DNA of 64,000 nucleotides from Edaphobacter lichenicola. Its GTDB lineage: Bacteria; Acidobacteriota; Terriglobia; Terriglobales; Acidobacteriaceae. The translations under genes were made by a program, and so were the position numbers. The notes below the pieces were generated by a model that saw only the letters and a list, made by a program, of their open reading frames with translations, was not told the origin of the DNA and did no database searches. The stretch is from positions 1,409,123 through 1,473,122 of the forward strand of contig NZ_JACHDY010000001.1 in the NCBI RefSeq assembly GCF_014201315.1, in the 5' to 3' direction. Positions 44,569 through 62,271 of this stretch are shown here, one piece after another (positions within the stretch are counted from its first letter, which is position 1; each line of letters opens with the position of its first letter).

Positions 44569-46353
44569 TTACTGATTGGAGATGGTGGCGATGGTCCCGT
44601 CCAGCTTGGTGAGATGCACTGTTAGTTTTTCGTTATAGACGCGAATCTTATCCTGGAGGAAGCTGAGGGCGAAGGCCTCTCCGAGGAGGATCGAGTCGTC
44701 GCTGTCGCTGCGCCAGTGGATGCCGCCGTGAATGCCGTGGCCGAAGGTGATGTTGTGCGCGAGCTTGTTAAGCTCGCCGTTGATGGTGAGACTACCTGCG
44801 TCAGGGCCGGTGTAGGGGTTCAGCGAAAGACCGTCGGGCGCAGGCACCTGTGGATTGGGGATGACGAAGTTCCCATCGTAGAAGAACTTCAGAATGGTGA
44901 TGCAGGCCCCGGCGACAGTGCCGTGACCGGTGGGGTAGGCGGGGTGAGCGGGCGATCCCTCAGGAAAGGCTTGCGAGAGAAACCAGCTGTTGTTGGCGTC
45001 ATAGCTGGCTTTCAGCGCCTGCGAGTTGAGGAAGTTGTTGTTCAGCTTGGCCTGAAGGCTGCCCAACTGGTTCGTCTTGGTGAGGTAAGCGATGCCGCCG
45101 CTGGACTCAGGCCGTGGACGCAGGTGAACGAACCACTTTTGATACCAGACAGTGTCGAGAACACGCGCTGCGACTTCGCCGATGGTCGCGGAGATGTCAG
45201 GGCCTCCTAGTGTGTCGAATCCGTTCTGGGTGCGGGAGGTTGCGTAGGGATTGCCTGGGTTGAGAGGTGCGCTGAGGGTGTTCATCACAAGGAACGCGAT
45301 GAAGTATGCCTGGAAGAGCACGTCGACGTGAGTCCATGCAGCGAGCCCTCGGCCGTTTTGGAGGAAGCGAACGTTGGGGTCGGGTTGGTTGGTCAGGCCC
45401 GTATTGATTCCATTCTGGACCTGGAGGAATGAATCGGGATCCAGCATGTAGTTGAGACCGGCCTGATAGGTGATGTACTGATTGGTGAGAGGCAAGGCGC
45501 CGAAGAAGCTGGGTGTGATGATCAGCTGCGAGATATAAGGCCCAAGTGTCTCGCCTGGGTAGTAGCCGCGGAAGAGCAGATTCGGTGTGACGTGACCGGA
45601 GTGCGTTCGCGGACCGGCGTAGCTGGGCATGCTGGTCAGCTCGGCGCAGGCCGCGGCGGCTACGGGGCTGGTTTGGTAATCGGTGAAGGCGGTGTCGCGG
45701 AGCAGCGAACACCAGTAGAGCTCGGTGAGTTCTGTACCCCAGGCGGGACTGGAGAATGCAGGCGGCGCTGGAACGACGACTTCGGTCTCCTGGTTGTGAG
45801 GAGAGGGCGAACTGCCGAACTGATGCGAGTCCGTTCCCTCTAACGTGAAGGCTAACCCACCCTGTGGGCCGTTCAGGGTGCGGGTTCCTCCAATGATGAT
45901 GTTCTCGAAGTCCGAGGGCTTGCCACTGGCCAGAGCGGTCGTGAAGGTTCGATAGGCAGCGGGGTTTACCAAGCCGATCGAATCCTGGAGGACAACTTTG
46001 GTGTAGGTGGCGGAGCCGTCAGGGTAACGCTGCTGATCGCCATTGGTTTGATGAGAGGGTAGCGGAACAAGCGCCTGGGCGATCGCCGCGTTGAGACGAA
46101 TTGCAAACGACGCTTGAACCCGCGGATTGTCCGGGATCCCGTAACTTGCCGCACTTGCCTGGTTATTTGGCGAAAGCTTTGAACTGTCGGAAGCGGTCTG
46201 TGCCGCGGCTGCGGACGGTACAGCCAGCGCTCCGACCAAGCTCGCGCTCATCTTGCCGAGAAACATGCGGCGATTCGATTGTTTGAGGTGGGGCAGCGGA
46301 GTAGGTGCCAGAAGATTATCCGGCGAGCTTTCGATCGATTTTAGATCACTCAT
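44569..46353 (-). CDS. Tat-exported vanadium-dependent haloperoxidase-like protein
   Basis: The product has 594 residues. A twin-arginine signal NRRMFLGKMSAS is followed by a hydrophobic stretch and AAAAQ. The family motifs for vanadate/phosphate binding are visible: KWFVHLRPRPE (Lys and Arg-Pro), YPTGHGT (catalytic-type His) and GIHWRSD (ligand-type His). The Arg normally preceding the last histidine by six residues is absent: the segment reads NITFGHGIHGGIHW. Activity is therefore uncertain. It may be a peroxidase or an acid phosphatase of the same fold. The start at 46353 follows GGAG. Confidence 0.8.
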   Translation of the reverse strand: MSDLKSIESSPDNLLAPTPLPHLKQSNRRMFLGKMSASLVGALAVPSAAAAQTASDSSKLSPNNQASAASYGIPDNPRVQASFAIRLNAAIAQALVPLPSHQTNGDQQRYPDGSATYTKVVLQDSIGLVNPAAYRTFTTALASGKPSDFENIIIGGTRTLNGPQGGLAFTLEGTDSHQFGSSPSPHNQETEVVVPAPPAFSSPAWGTELTELYWCSLLRDTAFTDYQTSPVAAAACAELTSMPSYAGPRTHSGHVTPNLLFRGYYPGETLGPYISQLIITPSFFGALPLTNQYITYQAGLNYMLDPDSFLQVQNGINTGLTNQPDPNVRFLQNGRGLAAWTHVDVLFQAYFIAFLVMNTLSAPLNPGNPYATSRTQNGFDTLGGPDISATIGEVAARVLDTVWYQKWFVHLRPRPESSGGIAYLTKTNQLGSLQAKLNNNFLNSQALKASYDANNSWFLSQAFPEGSPAHPAYPTGHGTVAGACITILKFFYDGNFVIPNPQVPAPDGLSLNPYTGPDAGSLTINGELNKLAHNITFGHGIHGGIHWRSDSDDSILLGEAFALSFLQDKIRVYNEKLTVHLTKLDGTIATISNQ

Positions 46354-46689
46354 GTTGGTAACTCCTTCGTTCGATTTGACAAGACAAACGGCAAGGGCAA
46401 CATTCGCGTAGAGCAGCCGAAGTGTGCTCGCGCAGATGCGTGTGAGGATTAGCGATAATTAAAGTGGAGATGGCCGGAATGCCAGACCCTTGGGGAGAAA
46501 AACACTGAGGCAAGCTGGTGACAAACTTTAGCTAAAGAAGGGCCTGCACTGCTCCGGAAGCTAACCCTCGCCGCGATTGAAACCGTCGCCGCCGTGTGGT
46601 TGATCCGGCTTGATGGACAATATCACACATTGCGGCACGACTGGATAAAAAGATGGGTCGAGAGTGGTTCGGTCGCCGCGGTGCTGTTG

Positions 46690-46788
46690 GACGGCGAGCC
46701 CTCAAACCTTGTCCTGCTCGGTATCGGCCTAGCCGGTCTCTTTCAAATTGGCTTCTGCCGCATGCGAGCTGCCCGGCGAGCTTCCTAG
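46690..46788 (+). pseudogene. Remnant of a PEP-CTERM gene tail
   Basis: It encodes GEPSNLVLLGIGLAGLFQI... and ends RMRAARRAS, nearly identical to the tail of the gene at 43838. The 64-nt block 46735-46798 matches 44360-44423 with three mismatches, including the shared stop codon and flank. The proline of the PEP box has become glycine and there is no signal peptide or upstream coding region of that gene. The longer open frame from 46594 is unsupported. It is a truncated duplicate. Confidence 0.75.
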
Positions 46789-46810
46789 CGGTTCGCGCCA
46801 AGCACGAATA

Positions 46811-46841
46811 CCCACTCATGCGATAAGACCGCATGAATGGG
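46811..46841. repeat. Palindromic hairpin repeat, copy d
   Basis: CCCACTCATGCG (46811-46822), loop ataagac, CGCATGAATGGG (46830-46841), then GCACCCG. Eleven of twelve bases pair, with a stem sequence different from the other copies. It follows the PEP-CTERM remnant exactly as copy c follows the intact gene. The rest of the 714-nt gap shows no other gene. Confidence 0.65.
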
Positions 46842-46989
46842 CACCCGATGTATAGGTAATTTCATGTGTGGGCCATAGGCACAACAGAACAGTTTCAGCA
46901 CCGCTGAAGACACTACTCTACTTTTGGTGCGGGAACTTGGTCTTTTTAGCGGGATTCATGATTGCAGTCGCCCTTCTAAAGACCTGAAT

Positions 46990-47026
46990 TGAACAAACAA
47001 AACGGCAGAGCCGAAGCTCTGCCGTT
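46990..47026 (-). terminator. Terminator of the rpoBC operon with UUCG loop
   Basis: A perfect 11-bp stem, AACGGCAGAGC (47001-47011) with GCTCTGCCGTT (47016-47026), reads c(TTCG)g on the minus strand. It is followed by TTTTGTTTG. It lies 42 nt after the rpoC stop. Confidence 0.92.
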
Positions 47027-47067
47027 GTTTGTTTTCACGCGAAGCGCTTTTCGCCGTCCGCGAAGGC

Positions 47068-51258
<4,191 letters not shown>

Positions 51259-51456
51259 ATTTGACGTCTCCGTATGCAGTGTCTGGCGTTTGTTGAGCCT
51301 TGCTGCTGGTTACTGCTGCTTTACTTCTGCTGGGCGGTGGGTGGTAAGGTCCGTCGCCTGCTTCTCTTTATTGCTCTTCCCCTTTGGCCGGCCCTTCGTG
51401 AATGTTGAGCGTGAGCCTCATTCAGAAGGACCGTGCCTGGGGTGGAGCGGTATCGA

Positions 51457-55944
<4,488 letters not shown>

Positions 55945-56511
55945 GCTCTCTCCTGAAAACTGACCTTCGAGGCCTCCCGAGCGCGTCTGCCGGCATCGTA
56001 TTGCTGGCTTCACTCGTTAGGGGAGGGCATCGGTCAGGCCCTCCGGGTTTGGTTCTGATCGCGCAGTCTTGAAGATCTTCGGGTCTTGCTGTCCTCGATG
56101 GCAGCGAGCCCCGTGCGCAAAATGTCTTGCCGTCATGGTCCGCGGCACGGATAAATCTTGAAACTTTTGCTACCTGCAACCGTTCGAAGCTGCTATAAAG
56201 AACGCGTGCAGCGTACTGTTGGCTCCTACAGCGGAGACAATGCCAATAAAACACGGCAAAGCGCTCGCGGGGACAGCATGCCCCATGAGCGCAAAGGTCG
56301 ACTTGTGCACTGTTTCTATATAAGTGGTGTTAATGCCTGCCGCCATTGAGGTTCGCCTACCCCAAAGTTGCGCCGCTCGCATGTTTCTTATTGCACTATG
56401 CGCATCCGCCGCTCGAAGCGTATAGTGGCCGGTTCCTTAACCTGTGAAGACAGGATGATCCGGGTACAACGAAGTTTTTTCTGGGTACCGCTGGCCGCCA
56501 ATGAGCACGTC
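55945..56511 (-). other. Long rplL-rpoB intergenic leader
   Basis: This stretch is upstream of rpoB in the operon direction and has no supported ORF; short frames here lack ribosome sites. It is less GC-rich than the genes. No terminator T run follows the hairpin at 56512-56559, so read-through or processing from rplL is likely, with possible extra promoters that I cannot place. Confidence 0.4.
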
Positions 56512-56559
56512 AAGGCGGAACGAATTTTCTCTAACGTCAAGAATATCGCGTTCCGCCTT
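56512..56559 (-). promoter_or_regulatory. 10-bp hairpin in the rplL-rpoB spacer
   Basis: AAGGCGGAAC (56512-56521) pairs with GTTCCGCCTT (56550-56559) across 28 nt. It lies 21 nt after the rplL stop, with no T run behind it on the minus strand. It may be a partial terminator (attenuator) or an RNase III processing site like that of the E. coli rplL-rpoB spacer. Confidence 0.5.
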
Positions 56560-56580
56560 ATAGTGCAAGCTGGCAGTTAA

Positions 56581-56955
56581 CTACTTGATTTCGATGGTCG
56601 CAACGCCTTCGAACTTCTTGGCGATGGCTGCTGCGTCATCCTTCGAGATGTTCTCCTTCAAGGGCTTGGGAGCGGCATCGACCAGATCCTTGGCTTCCTT
56701 CAGCCCAAGAGCGGTGACTTCGCGTACAGCCTTGATGGTGTTGATCTTATTCGCGCCGGCATCCTTCAGGATGACGGTGAACTCGGTCTTCTCTTCGACC
56801 GGAGCTGCTGCCGCTGCACCGCCGCCCGCTGCCGGGGCTGCAACTGCCGCTGCTGCCGAAACGCCGAGACGCTCTTCGAGCTTCTTGACCAGAGCCGAAG
56901 CCTCGAGGAGGCTGAGGCTAACGATTGAATCTTCCAACTGCTGGATGTCTGCCAT
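56581..56955 (-). CDS. rplL: 50S ribosomal protein L7/L12
   Basis: The product has 124 residues with the N-terminal dimer helix ([21 protein letters not shown]), an Ala/Gly-rich hinge, and the C-terminal factor-binding domain ([38 protein letters not shown]). It lies 138 nt after rplJ. Ribosome site GGAGAA is upstream. Confidence 0.98.
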   Translation of the reverse strand: MADIQQLEDSIVSLSLLEASALVKKLEERLGVSAAAAVAAPAAGGGAAAAAPVEEKTEFTVILKDAGANKINTIKAVREVTALGLKEAKDLVDAAPKPLKENISKDDAAAIAKKFEGVATIEIK

Positions 56956-57093
56956 GTTATTTCTCCAATTAGAACTGAACTTTGTGGTGCCTATTGCTCT
57001 TCCAAAGCCTGACTGCGCTTCGGCTGCCTATGCCTTCCAGGGTTTCCGTTGCGCCCAGACCAGCGCCCCCGGGAAGACCAGGCGAAACTTGTT

Positions 57094-57876
57094 TTAGCCC
57101 TCGACCGGGTCCGTGGTCGCGGCTTCCCCACCCTGCGATGCGGTGGAGTTCTCGGGCTGCTCAGCGGTCGCATCGGCGGCGGGAGCTTCAATAGCGTGCG
57201 CCTCGGCTACGAGCTGACCTTCAGCAGCGGGAGACTCAGCAGCAGGAGCCTCAGCAGCAGGAGACTCAGCAACTGCGGCCACTGCCACAGGAGCTTCTTC
57301 AACCTTAGCCTCCGCCTTCGGCGCTTCGACAGCTGCCGGTGCGGCTGCGCCTGCAAACTTGCCTTTTTCGACGCCCTGGTTGATGACAACCGCCAGATCG
57401 CGGCCGGTGGCGTTGATGACTGTGGCCAGACGCTGCGCAGGCGACTGAATCAGGAAGAGAAGCTTCGAGAAGAGCTCTTCCTTGCCCGGCATAGTGGCCA
57501 GATCGCCGATCTCGCGGACGTCGATCACCTTGCCGTCGACGATGCCCAGCTTGAAGGTGAACTCGGCGTTGTCCTTGACCCAGGTCGAAAGCGCCTTGGC
57601 CAGGGCAACAGGATCGCCCGAGGTATAGGCAACAGCCGAAACGCCTTTAAGGCCCTGCAGCGCCGACTCGATCTTGGTGCCTTCGCTGGCGCGTGCAGCC
57701 AGCTTGTTCTTGACGACATGGTAGTTTCCGCCGGCGGCGCGAACCGTCTTACGCAGCTCGAAGTCCTTCGCGGCGGTGAGGCCCTTGAAGGTGCCGATGA
57801 TAGCGGAGGTCGAGTGCTCGAGCTCGATCGCGAGCTGCTTCACCTTCTCCGTCTTTGATGCTCTGGTCAATGCCAT
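57094..57876 (-). CDS. rplJ: 50S ribosomal protein L10 with long Ala/Glu-rich tail
   Basis: L10 anchors L7/L12 to the ribosome stalk. Residues 1-173 are a normal L10 (FKGLTAAKDFELRKTVRAAGGNYHVVKNKLA, the alpha8 region near 140-170). The product has 260 residues because of a C-terminal extension of ~87 residues rich in Ala, Glu, Pro and Val. No domain is seen in the tail. The tail follows the L7/L12-binding helix directly, so it would sit at the stalk base. It lies 77 nt after rplA. Confidence 0.95.
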   Translation of the reverse strand: MALTRASKTEKVKQLAIELEHSTSAIIGTFKGLTAAKDFELRKTVRAAGGNYHVVKNKLAARASEGTKIESALQGLKGVSAVAYTSGDPVALAKALSTWVKDNAEFTFKLGIVDGKVIDVREIGDLATMPGKEELFSKLLFLIQSPAQRLATVINATGRDLAVVINQGVEKGKFAGAAAPAAVEAPKAEAKVEEAPVAVAAVAESPAAEAPAAESPAAEGQLVAEAHAIEAPAADATAEQPENSTASQGGEAATTDPVEG

Positions 57877-57953
57877 GACTAAATCCTCTTCGCTTTCGCT
57901 TCCCCACTCCTCGCTCTCGCGGCCAGAGGGGGTTTCGTGCTAACTAAAATTGA

Positions 57954-58664
57954 TTAAGCCTTGCCCGCAAGTTCGGCAGCGGCGTAGTCGAGCTGAATGC
58001 CAGGGCCCATGCTCGAGCTCAGCGTGACGCCCTTGATGTACTTGCCCTTGGCGGCCGACGGCTTGGCCTTCACAACACTCGTAATGACGGTCATCGCATT
58101 GTCGACCAGCTTCTGCGGATCGAACGAGAGCTTGCCAACCGGAACGTGAACCAGCGCGGTCTTGTCGGTTCGGAACTCGACCTTACCAGCCTTGATCTCC
58201 TTGACCGCAGCGGCAACATCAGTGGTAACCGTGCCCGTCTTCGGGTTGGGCATCAGACCCTTGGGGCCAAGCACCTTACCGAGACGTCCGACCGAACGCA
58301 TCATGTCGGGGGTCGCGATCAGAGCGTCAAAGGCAGTCCAGTTTTCTTTCTGGATCTTCTCGACCAACTCCTCACCACCGACAAACTCTGCGCCAGCAGC
58401 CTCTGCTTCCTTGATGCGATCGCCCGAGGTGATCACGGCGACGATCTTCGACTTGCCCAGACCGTGCGGGAGAACTACCGTGCCGCGAACCATCTGGTCC
58501 GCGTGGCGAGGATCGACGCCAAGACGCATGGTCAGATCGACGGTCTCGTCGAACTTCGCGTACTTTGCTTTTTGCAGGAGCGGAACTGCGTCCGCCAACA
58601 GATAAGGACGGGGCTCAACGAGCGCACGCGCCTTTACTAGATTCTTAGAGAGCTTCCTTGCCAT
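57954..58664 (-). CDS. rplA: 50S ribosomal protein L1
   Basis: The product has 236 residues from ATG 58664 (AGGGA upstream), starting [11 protein letters not shown]. Conserved L1 segments are [33 protein letters not shown] and [16 protein letters not shown]1 forms the L1 stalk that handles deacylated tRNA. In most bacteria it follows rplK directly; here the plus-strand block 58842-61602 intervenes, and it is the first gene of its transcript. Confidence 0.98.
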   Translation of the reverse strand: MARKLSKNLVKARALVEPRPYLLADAVPLLQKAKYAKFDETVDLTMRLGVDPRHADQMVRGTVVLPHGLGKSKIVAVITSGDRIKEAEAAGAEFVGGEELVEKIQKENWTAFDALIATPDMMRSVGRLGKVLGPKGLMPNPKTGTVTTDVAAAVKEIKAGKVEFRTDKTALVHVPVGKLSFDPQKLVDNAMTVITSVVKAKPSAAKGKYIKGVTLSSSMGPGIQLDYAAAELAGKA

Positions 58665-58750
58665 TTTCCCTCGTCTCCCACCCCTCTGGAGTTGATCTCT
58701 CCGGGCGTGGTTCTCGACTGGCCTCAACTGGACATTGAGGCACTCTTACG

Positions 58751-58779
58751 AGTATGCCGGAAATGCTGGTTTTCTGCAA
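58751..58779 (-). promoter_or_regulatory. Putative promoter of rplAJL-rpoBC
   Basis: On the minus strand, TTGCAG (58779-58774), a 17-bp spacer and CATACT (58756-58751) lie 87 nt before the rplA ATG. This fits an independent promoter after separation from rplK. The overlapping 5' ends of the divergent plus-strand genes start at 58842. Confidence 0.5.
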
Positions 58780-58841
58780 GCGCTATCGCGAAATACGAGC
58801 CGGCTGAACCTCCTCCACCTGGTCCATGCTATCCTCGCGCC

Positions 58842-59771
58842 ATGTCTCGGGGCCTTTATATTGAGCTTCCCATGCGAACCCCTATGGATCGGCTTTGGAA
58901 GTTCACCCAGGATCCCGCGCTTCATCAACGGTGGGACCTCCGATTTACGACGATCCACTATCTTCCAAAGACTGATTCCACTTCGCCACAGCGCTTCCTC
59001 TACGAGACGCGGGTGGGGTTCGGGCTCGCAGTCGCTGGGGAGGGAGAGTCGACCGGCACGCGGTCAGGAGCCTCGGGAGAGGCTACCTCGGCACTCAAAT
59101 TCTGGTCGGACGATTCGAGGTCTCTCATTCGTGCAGGAGCCGGGTATTGGAAGTACATTCCTGCGGGAGAAGAAATCCGCTTTCTTACCTGGTACGACTA
59201 CCAGCCCCGATTCGGTCTCCTGGGCCGAGTCTTCGACGATCTCGTCTTCCGTCCGCTGATGGGGTGGGCGACTGCGTGGAGCTTCGACCGCCTGCGGCTT
59301 TGGCTGGAGGATGACTTCGCCCCCGAGCTTGTGCTGCGCTCCTCGCTTATTTATGGCATATGTCGCGGACTGATCGCATTCGTTTGGATCTGGCATGGGC
59401 TGGTTCCTAAGCTGCTTTTTCACGACGTCGGAGAGTTGGCTATGTTGTCGAACGCGGGTGTAGCTGCCCCTTGGCTCCCACTGATTGGTTTTGCGGAGAT
59501 CGCTCTGGGTCTGTTGGGACTGCTTGCCTGGCGATGGCGTGGATATTTTCTGTTGACCGGTACCGCGATGATCGCCGCCCTCTTCGGCGTTGCTTTGTCA
59601 TCGCCAGCGCAGTTGAGTGCAGCATTTAACCCCGTGACACTCAACCTCGCAGTGTCGGCCCTATGCTTCTGCGGATGGCTCTCGCATCGGGGGACTGCTT
59701 TCGCAGGTCGGTGCCTTCGCAGACCATACGCAACCAAAGATAATGAGGTCAGCGATGCCGTCCATCTATGA
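58842..59771 (+). CDS. SRPBCC-like/DoxX-like membrane protein
   Basis: The product has 309 residues from ATG 58842. The N-terminal half is a soluble SRPBCC-like domain (TPMDRLWKFTQDPALHQRWDLRF). The C-terminal half has about four membrane helices of the DoxX-like type (PWLPLIGFAEIALGLLGLLAWRWRGYFLLTG). A two-part domain like this is seen in other uncharacterised bacterial proteins. The function is unknown. It overlaps the next gene by 17 nt, so the two are translationally coupled. It is inserted between rplA and rplK. Confidence 0.8.
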   Translation: MSRGLYIELPMRTPMDRLWKFTQDPALHQRWDLRFTTIHYLPKTDSTSPQRFLYETRVGFGLAVAGEGESTGTRSGASGEATSALKFWSDDSRSLIRAGAGYWKYIPAGEEIRFLTWYDYQPRFGLLGRVFDDLVFRPLMGWATAWSFDRLRLWLEDDFAPELVLRSSLIYGICRGLIAFVWIWHGLVPKLLFHDVGELAMLSNAGVAAPWLPLIGFAEIALGLLGLLAWRWRGYFLLTGTAMIAALFGVALSSPAQLSAAFNPVTLNLAVSALCFCGWLSHRGTAFAGRCLRRPYATKDNEVSDAVHL

Positions 59772-60438
59772 GCGCGTGCTTGGAGAAGACTTCAAACGTC
59801 TGCACCCGATGATTCAGCAGCGGTTCTCTATTTCGAGCGAGTCAGGTGTGGGGGCCATCGGACGAGGGGTTATGGAAGAGGTGTGGCATGGGCCGGTCTA
59901 CACGCTTCCCTTCCTCTACCTCGGCGCGTGGCGGAGCATCATGTTCCCGGAACAGGGCCGCAACGTACCGTTCACCATCCGCAACTTCGCCTATCGGGAT
60001 CGATTGGGACGTGAGACCGTGACCTGGCTCCGCACCTTTGAGACCGCGAGACCATCGGCGCCCCAGAGACGATTCGACGCCTACATGATCTACAGCGAAC
60101 AACGACGGCGCATCGTCGACTATCTCGGAACGCATCAGCACCTGGCCGTTGACATTGACATCTCCGTCGCTGCCAACGGTGGAGTCGCACTCAGGTCAGG
60201 GGAACAGCGATTCTATGAGGGGCCAGCGGCCTTCAGGTTTCCCATGGCTCTCTCCGGCTTCGCTGAGGTCTGCGAGTGGTTCGATGAATCGATTGGTAAG
60301 TTTCGCATCGAAGTCACCGTCAAAAATCGGGTGTGGGGACCATTGTTCGGATACCGGGGAAGCTTCAGGGTGGAGTGGTTGCCGGTCAGCAAGACACCGG
60401 AGGACCTGTTGCCAAAAAGAGTGGAAAAACGCGAGTAA
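59755..60438 (+). CDS. DUF4166-like protein
   Basis: The product has 227 residues from ATG 59755 (GAGG 6 nt upstream), overlapping the previous gene by 17 nt. It has a beta-rich soluble domain and conserved-looking segments SIYERVLGEDFKRLHPMIQQRF, FTIRNFAYRDRLGRETVTWLRTF and FRFPMALSGFAEVCEWFDE. The pattern matches the uncharacterised DUF4166 domain, which often sits next to SRPBCC/DoxX proteins or saccharopine-dehydrogenase-like enzymes. Coupling to its neighbour suggests a joint, still unknown, envelope role. Confidence 0.75.
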   Translation: MPSIYERVLGEDFKRLHPMIQQRFSISSESGVGAIGRGVMEEVWHGPVYTLPFLYLGAWRSIMFPEQGRNVPFTIRNFAYRDRLGRETVTWLRTFETARPSAPQRRFDAYMIYSEQRRRIVDYLGTHQHLAVDIDISVAANGGVALRSGEQRFYEGPAAFRFPMALSGFAEVCEWFDESIGKFRIEVTVKNRVWGPLFGYRGSFRVEWLPVSKTPEDLLPKRVEKRE

Positions 60439-60495
60439 AGATCCTGTTGACGCCGATTGAGAACCAGCCTATGCTAAATCTCGAGAGGCGAACAA

Positions 60496-61602
60496 ATGGA
60501 GAAAATTAATGGCCGATCACTCTTTCCAATTCTTCCCGCAAGCCCCGTCGGGATCGCTCGTATGGCGGCTGAGGCAGAGCACGCCGACGATGGCCACCTG
60601 ATTGAATTCAAGATGTTGAAGGTGCGCAGCATTCTGAACAAATCGGTATCGAAGCGGCAGCTGTCGCTCGCTTACAGCATCAATCCGTACCGCGGATGCG
60701 AGTTCGGCTGCAAGTACTGCTATGCGCGCTATACGCATGAGTTCATGGCTCCAAAGGCTGCGGCAGAGATGGGAGAGATGAGCGCAGAGGTCGCGACGAA
60801 CACGATCGATATGCGAGATCCTTTGGCGTTCGAGCGAATGATCTTCTTGAAGCAGAATGCCGCATGGCTGCTGGAGCAGGAGTTGAAGAAGATCGACCCT
60901 GCGGACGAGGTGGCGCTGGGCACCGCGACCGACCCCTACCAGCCGATCGAGCGACGGGCGAAGATCACGCGCAGCCTGCTCGAGGTGTTTGCGCGAAAGG
61001 AGGGGTACCGCCTTGGGATTGTGACCAAATCGCGGCTGATCGAACGCGATATCGATCTGCTGGTAGAAGTTGCTCGCCGCAATTCCCTGGTGGTGCATGT
61101 GACGATCACAACCCCAGACGCTGCGCTGGCGCGTCTGCTCGAGCCGCGAGCGCCACGGCCTGATCTGCGTTTTCAAGCTGTGAAGCGGTTGCGGGAGGCG
61201 GGGATCGTCGCCGGAGTCTTCGGCTCGCCGCTCCTGCCTGGCATTACCGATAACGAAGAGGCGCTGGACGGGATGGCTCGGCGTGCTGCTGCCGTGGGAG
61301 CGAGCTTCTTCGCCGCCCATCCACTCTTCCTCAAGCCGTGTTCACGTCCTACTTACCTGAGCTTCGTTCGTGAGCACTTCCCCGCCCTTCAGGCCGACTA
61401 CGCCAAACGTTTCGCCAACGCCGACTTCGCCGGAAGAGAGTATCGCGAGCGTCTTGCAAAGATGGTCGAGCGCGCGTGCCGACGGTACGGCCTGGGAAAG
61501 CGTTCGAGCGATGCCCTGCTTACTCGAAACGAGGAGGGCGCGGGCAAAAGGCCGACCCTCGGTGTGGGAGCAACGGCGAGACAGCAAAGACTCTTCGCTT
61601 AG
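60496..61602 (+). CDS. Radical SAM protein (SplB-like/PA0069 type)
   Basis: The product has 368 residues. The radical SAM cysteine motif is CEFGCKYC (CxxxCxxC), preceded by SINPYRG. A glycine-rich DPYQPIERRAKITRSLLE segment fits SAM binding, and a KSRLIERDIDLL helix follows. The group is related to spore photoproduct lyase-like proteins but widespread in non-sporulators; its substrate is unknown. It is 57 nt downstream of the DUF4166 gene and probably part of the same plus-strand operon. Confidence 0.9.
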   Translation: MEKINGRSLFPILPASPVGIARMAAEAEHADDGHLIEFKMLKVRSILNKSVSKRQLSLAYSINPYRGCEFGCKYCYARYTHEFMAPKAAAEMGEMSAEVATNTIDMRDPLAFERMIFLKQNAAWLLEQELKKIDPADEVALGTATDPYQPIERRAKITRSLLEVFARKEGYRLGIVTKSRLIERDIDLLVEVARRNSLVVHVTITTPDAALARLLEPRAPRPDLRFQAVKRLREAGIVAGVFGSPLLPGITDNEEALDGMARRAAAVGASFFAAHPLFLKPCSRPTYLSFVREHFPALQADYAKRFANADFAGREYRERLAKMVERACRRYGLGKRSSDALLTRNEEGAGKRPTLGVGATARQQRLFA

Positions 61603-61753
61603 CCACGATAAGGCGGAGGTGAGGCCACAGTTAACGACGAGAGAGGACGCCCGGAGGTCATCGTCGACTGACAACGTCGGTGATGATTCCTTGCGTCCCC
61701 GCTTGTAGTAATCCTCGCGTGTAGAAAGCTGAGTCGGTGCGAGCAGCCGTGAG

Positions 61754-62188
<435 letters not shown>

Positions 62189-62271
62189 TCGGGTAAATCC
62201 TCTTTACTCTTCCAGCGGCGGGCGTTATTACATCCGAACGCCTGCTGCTTAATTATTTCAAAACTCTCAAA

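Noticed and set aside
46594..46690. Signal-bearing start for the PEP-CTERM remnant
   Set aside because: The open frame from 46594 has no signal peptide and no similarity to the intact gene before the tail, so only 46690-46788 is treated as a remnant.
61658..61686. Terminator of the radical SAM operon
   Set aside because: TCATCGTCGAC and GTCGGTGATGA form a hairpin, but only TTCCTT follows, so a terminator is not supported.
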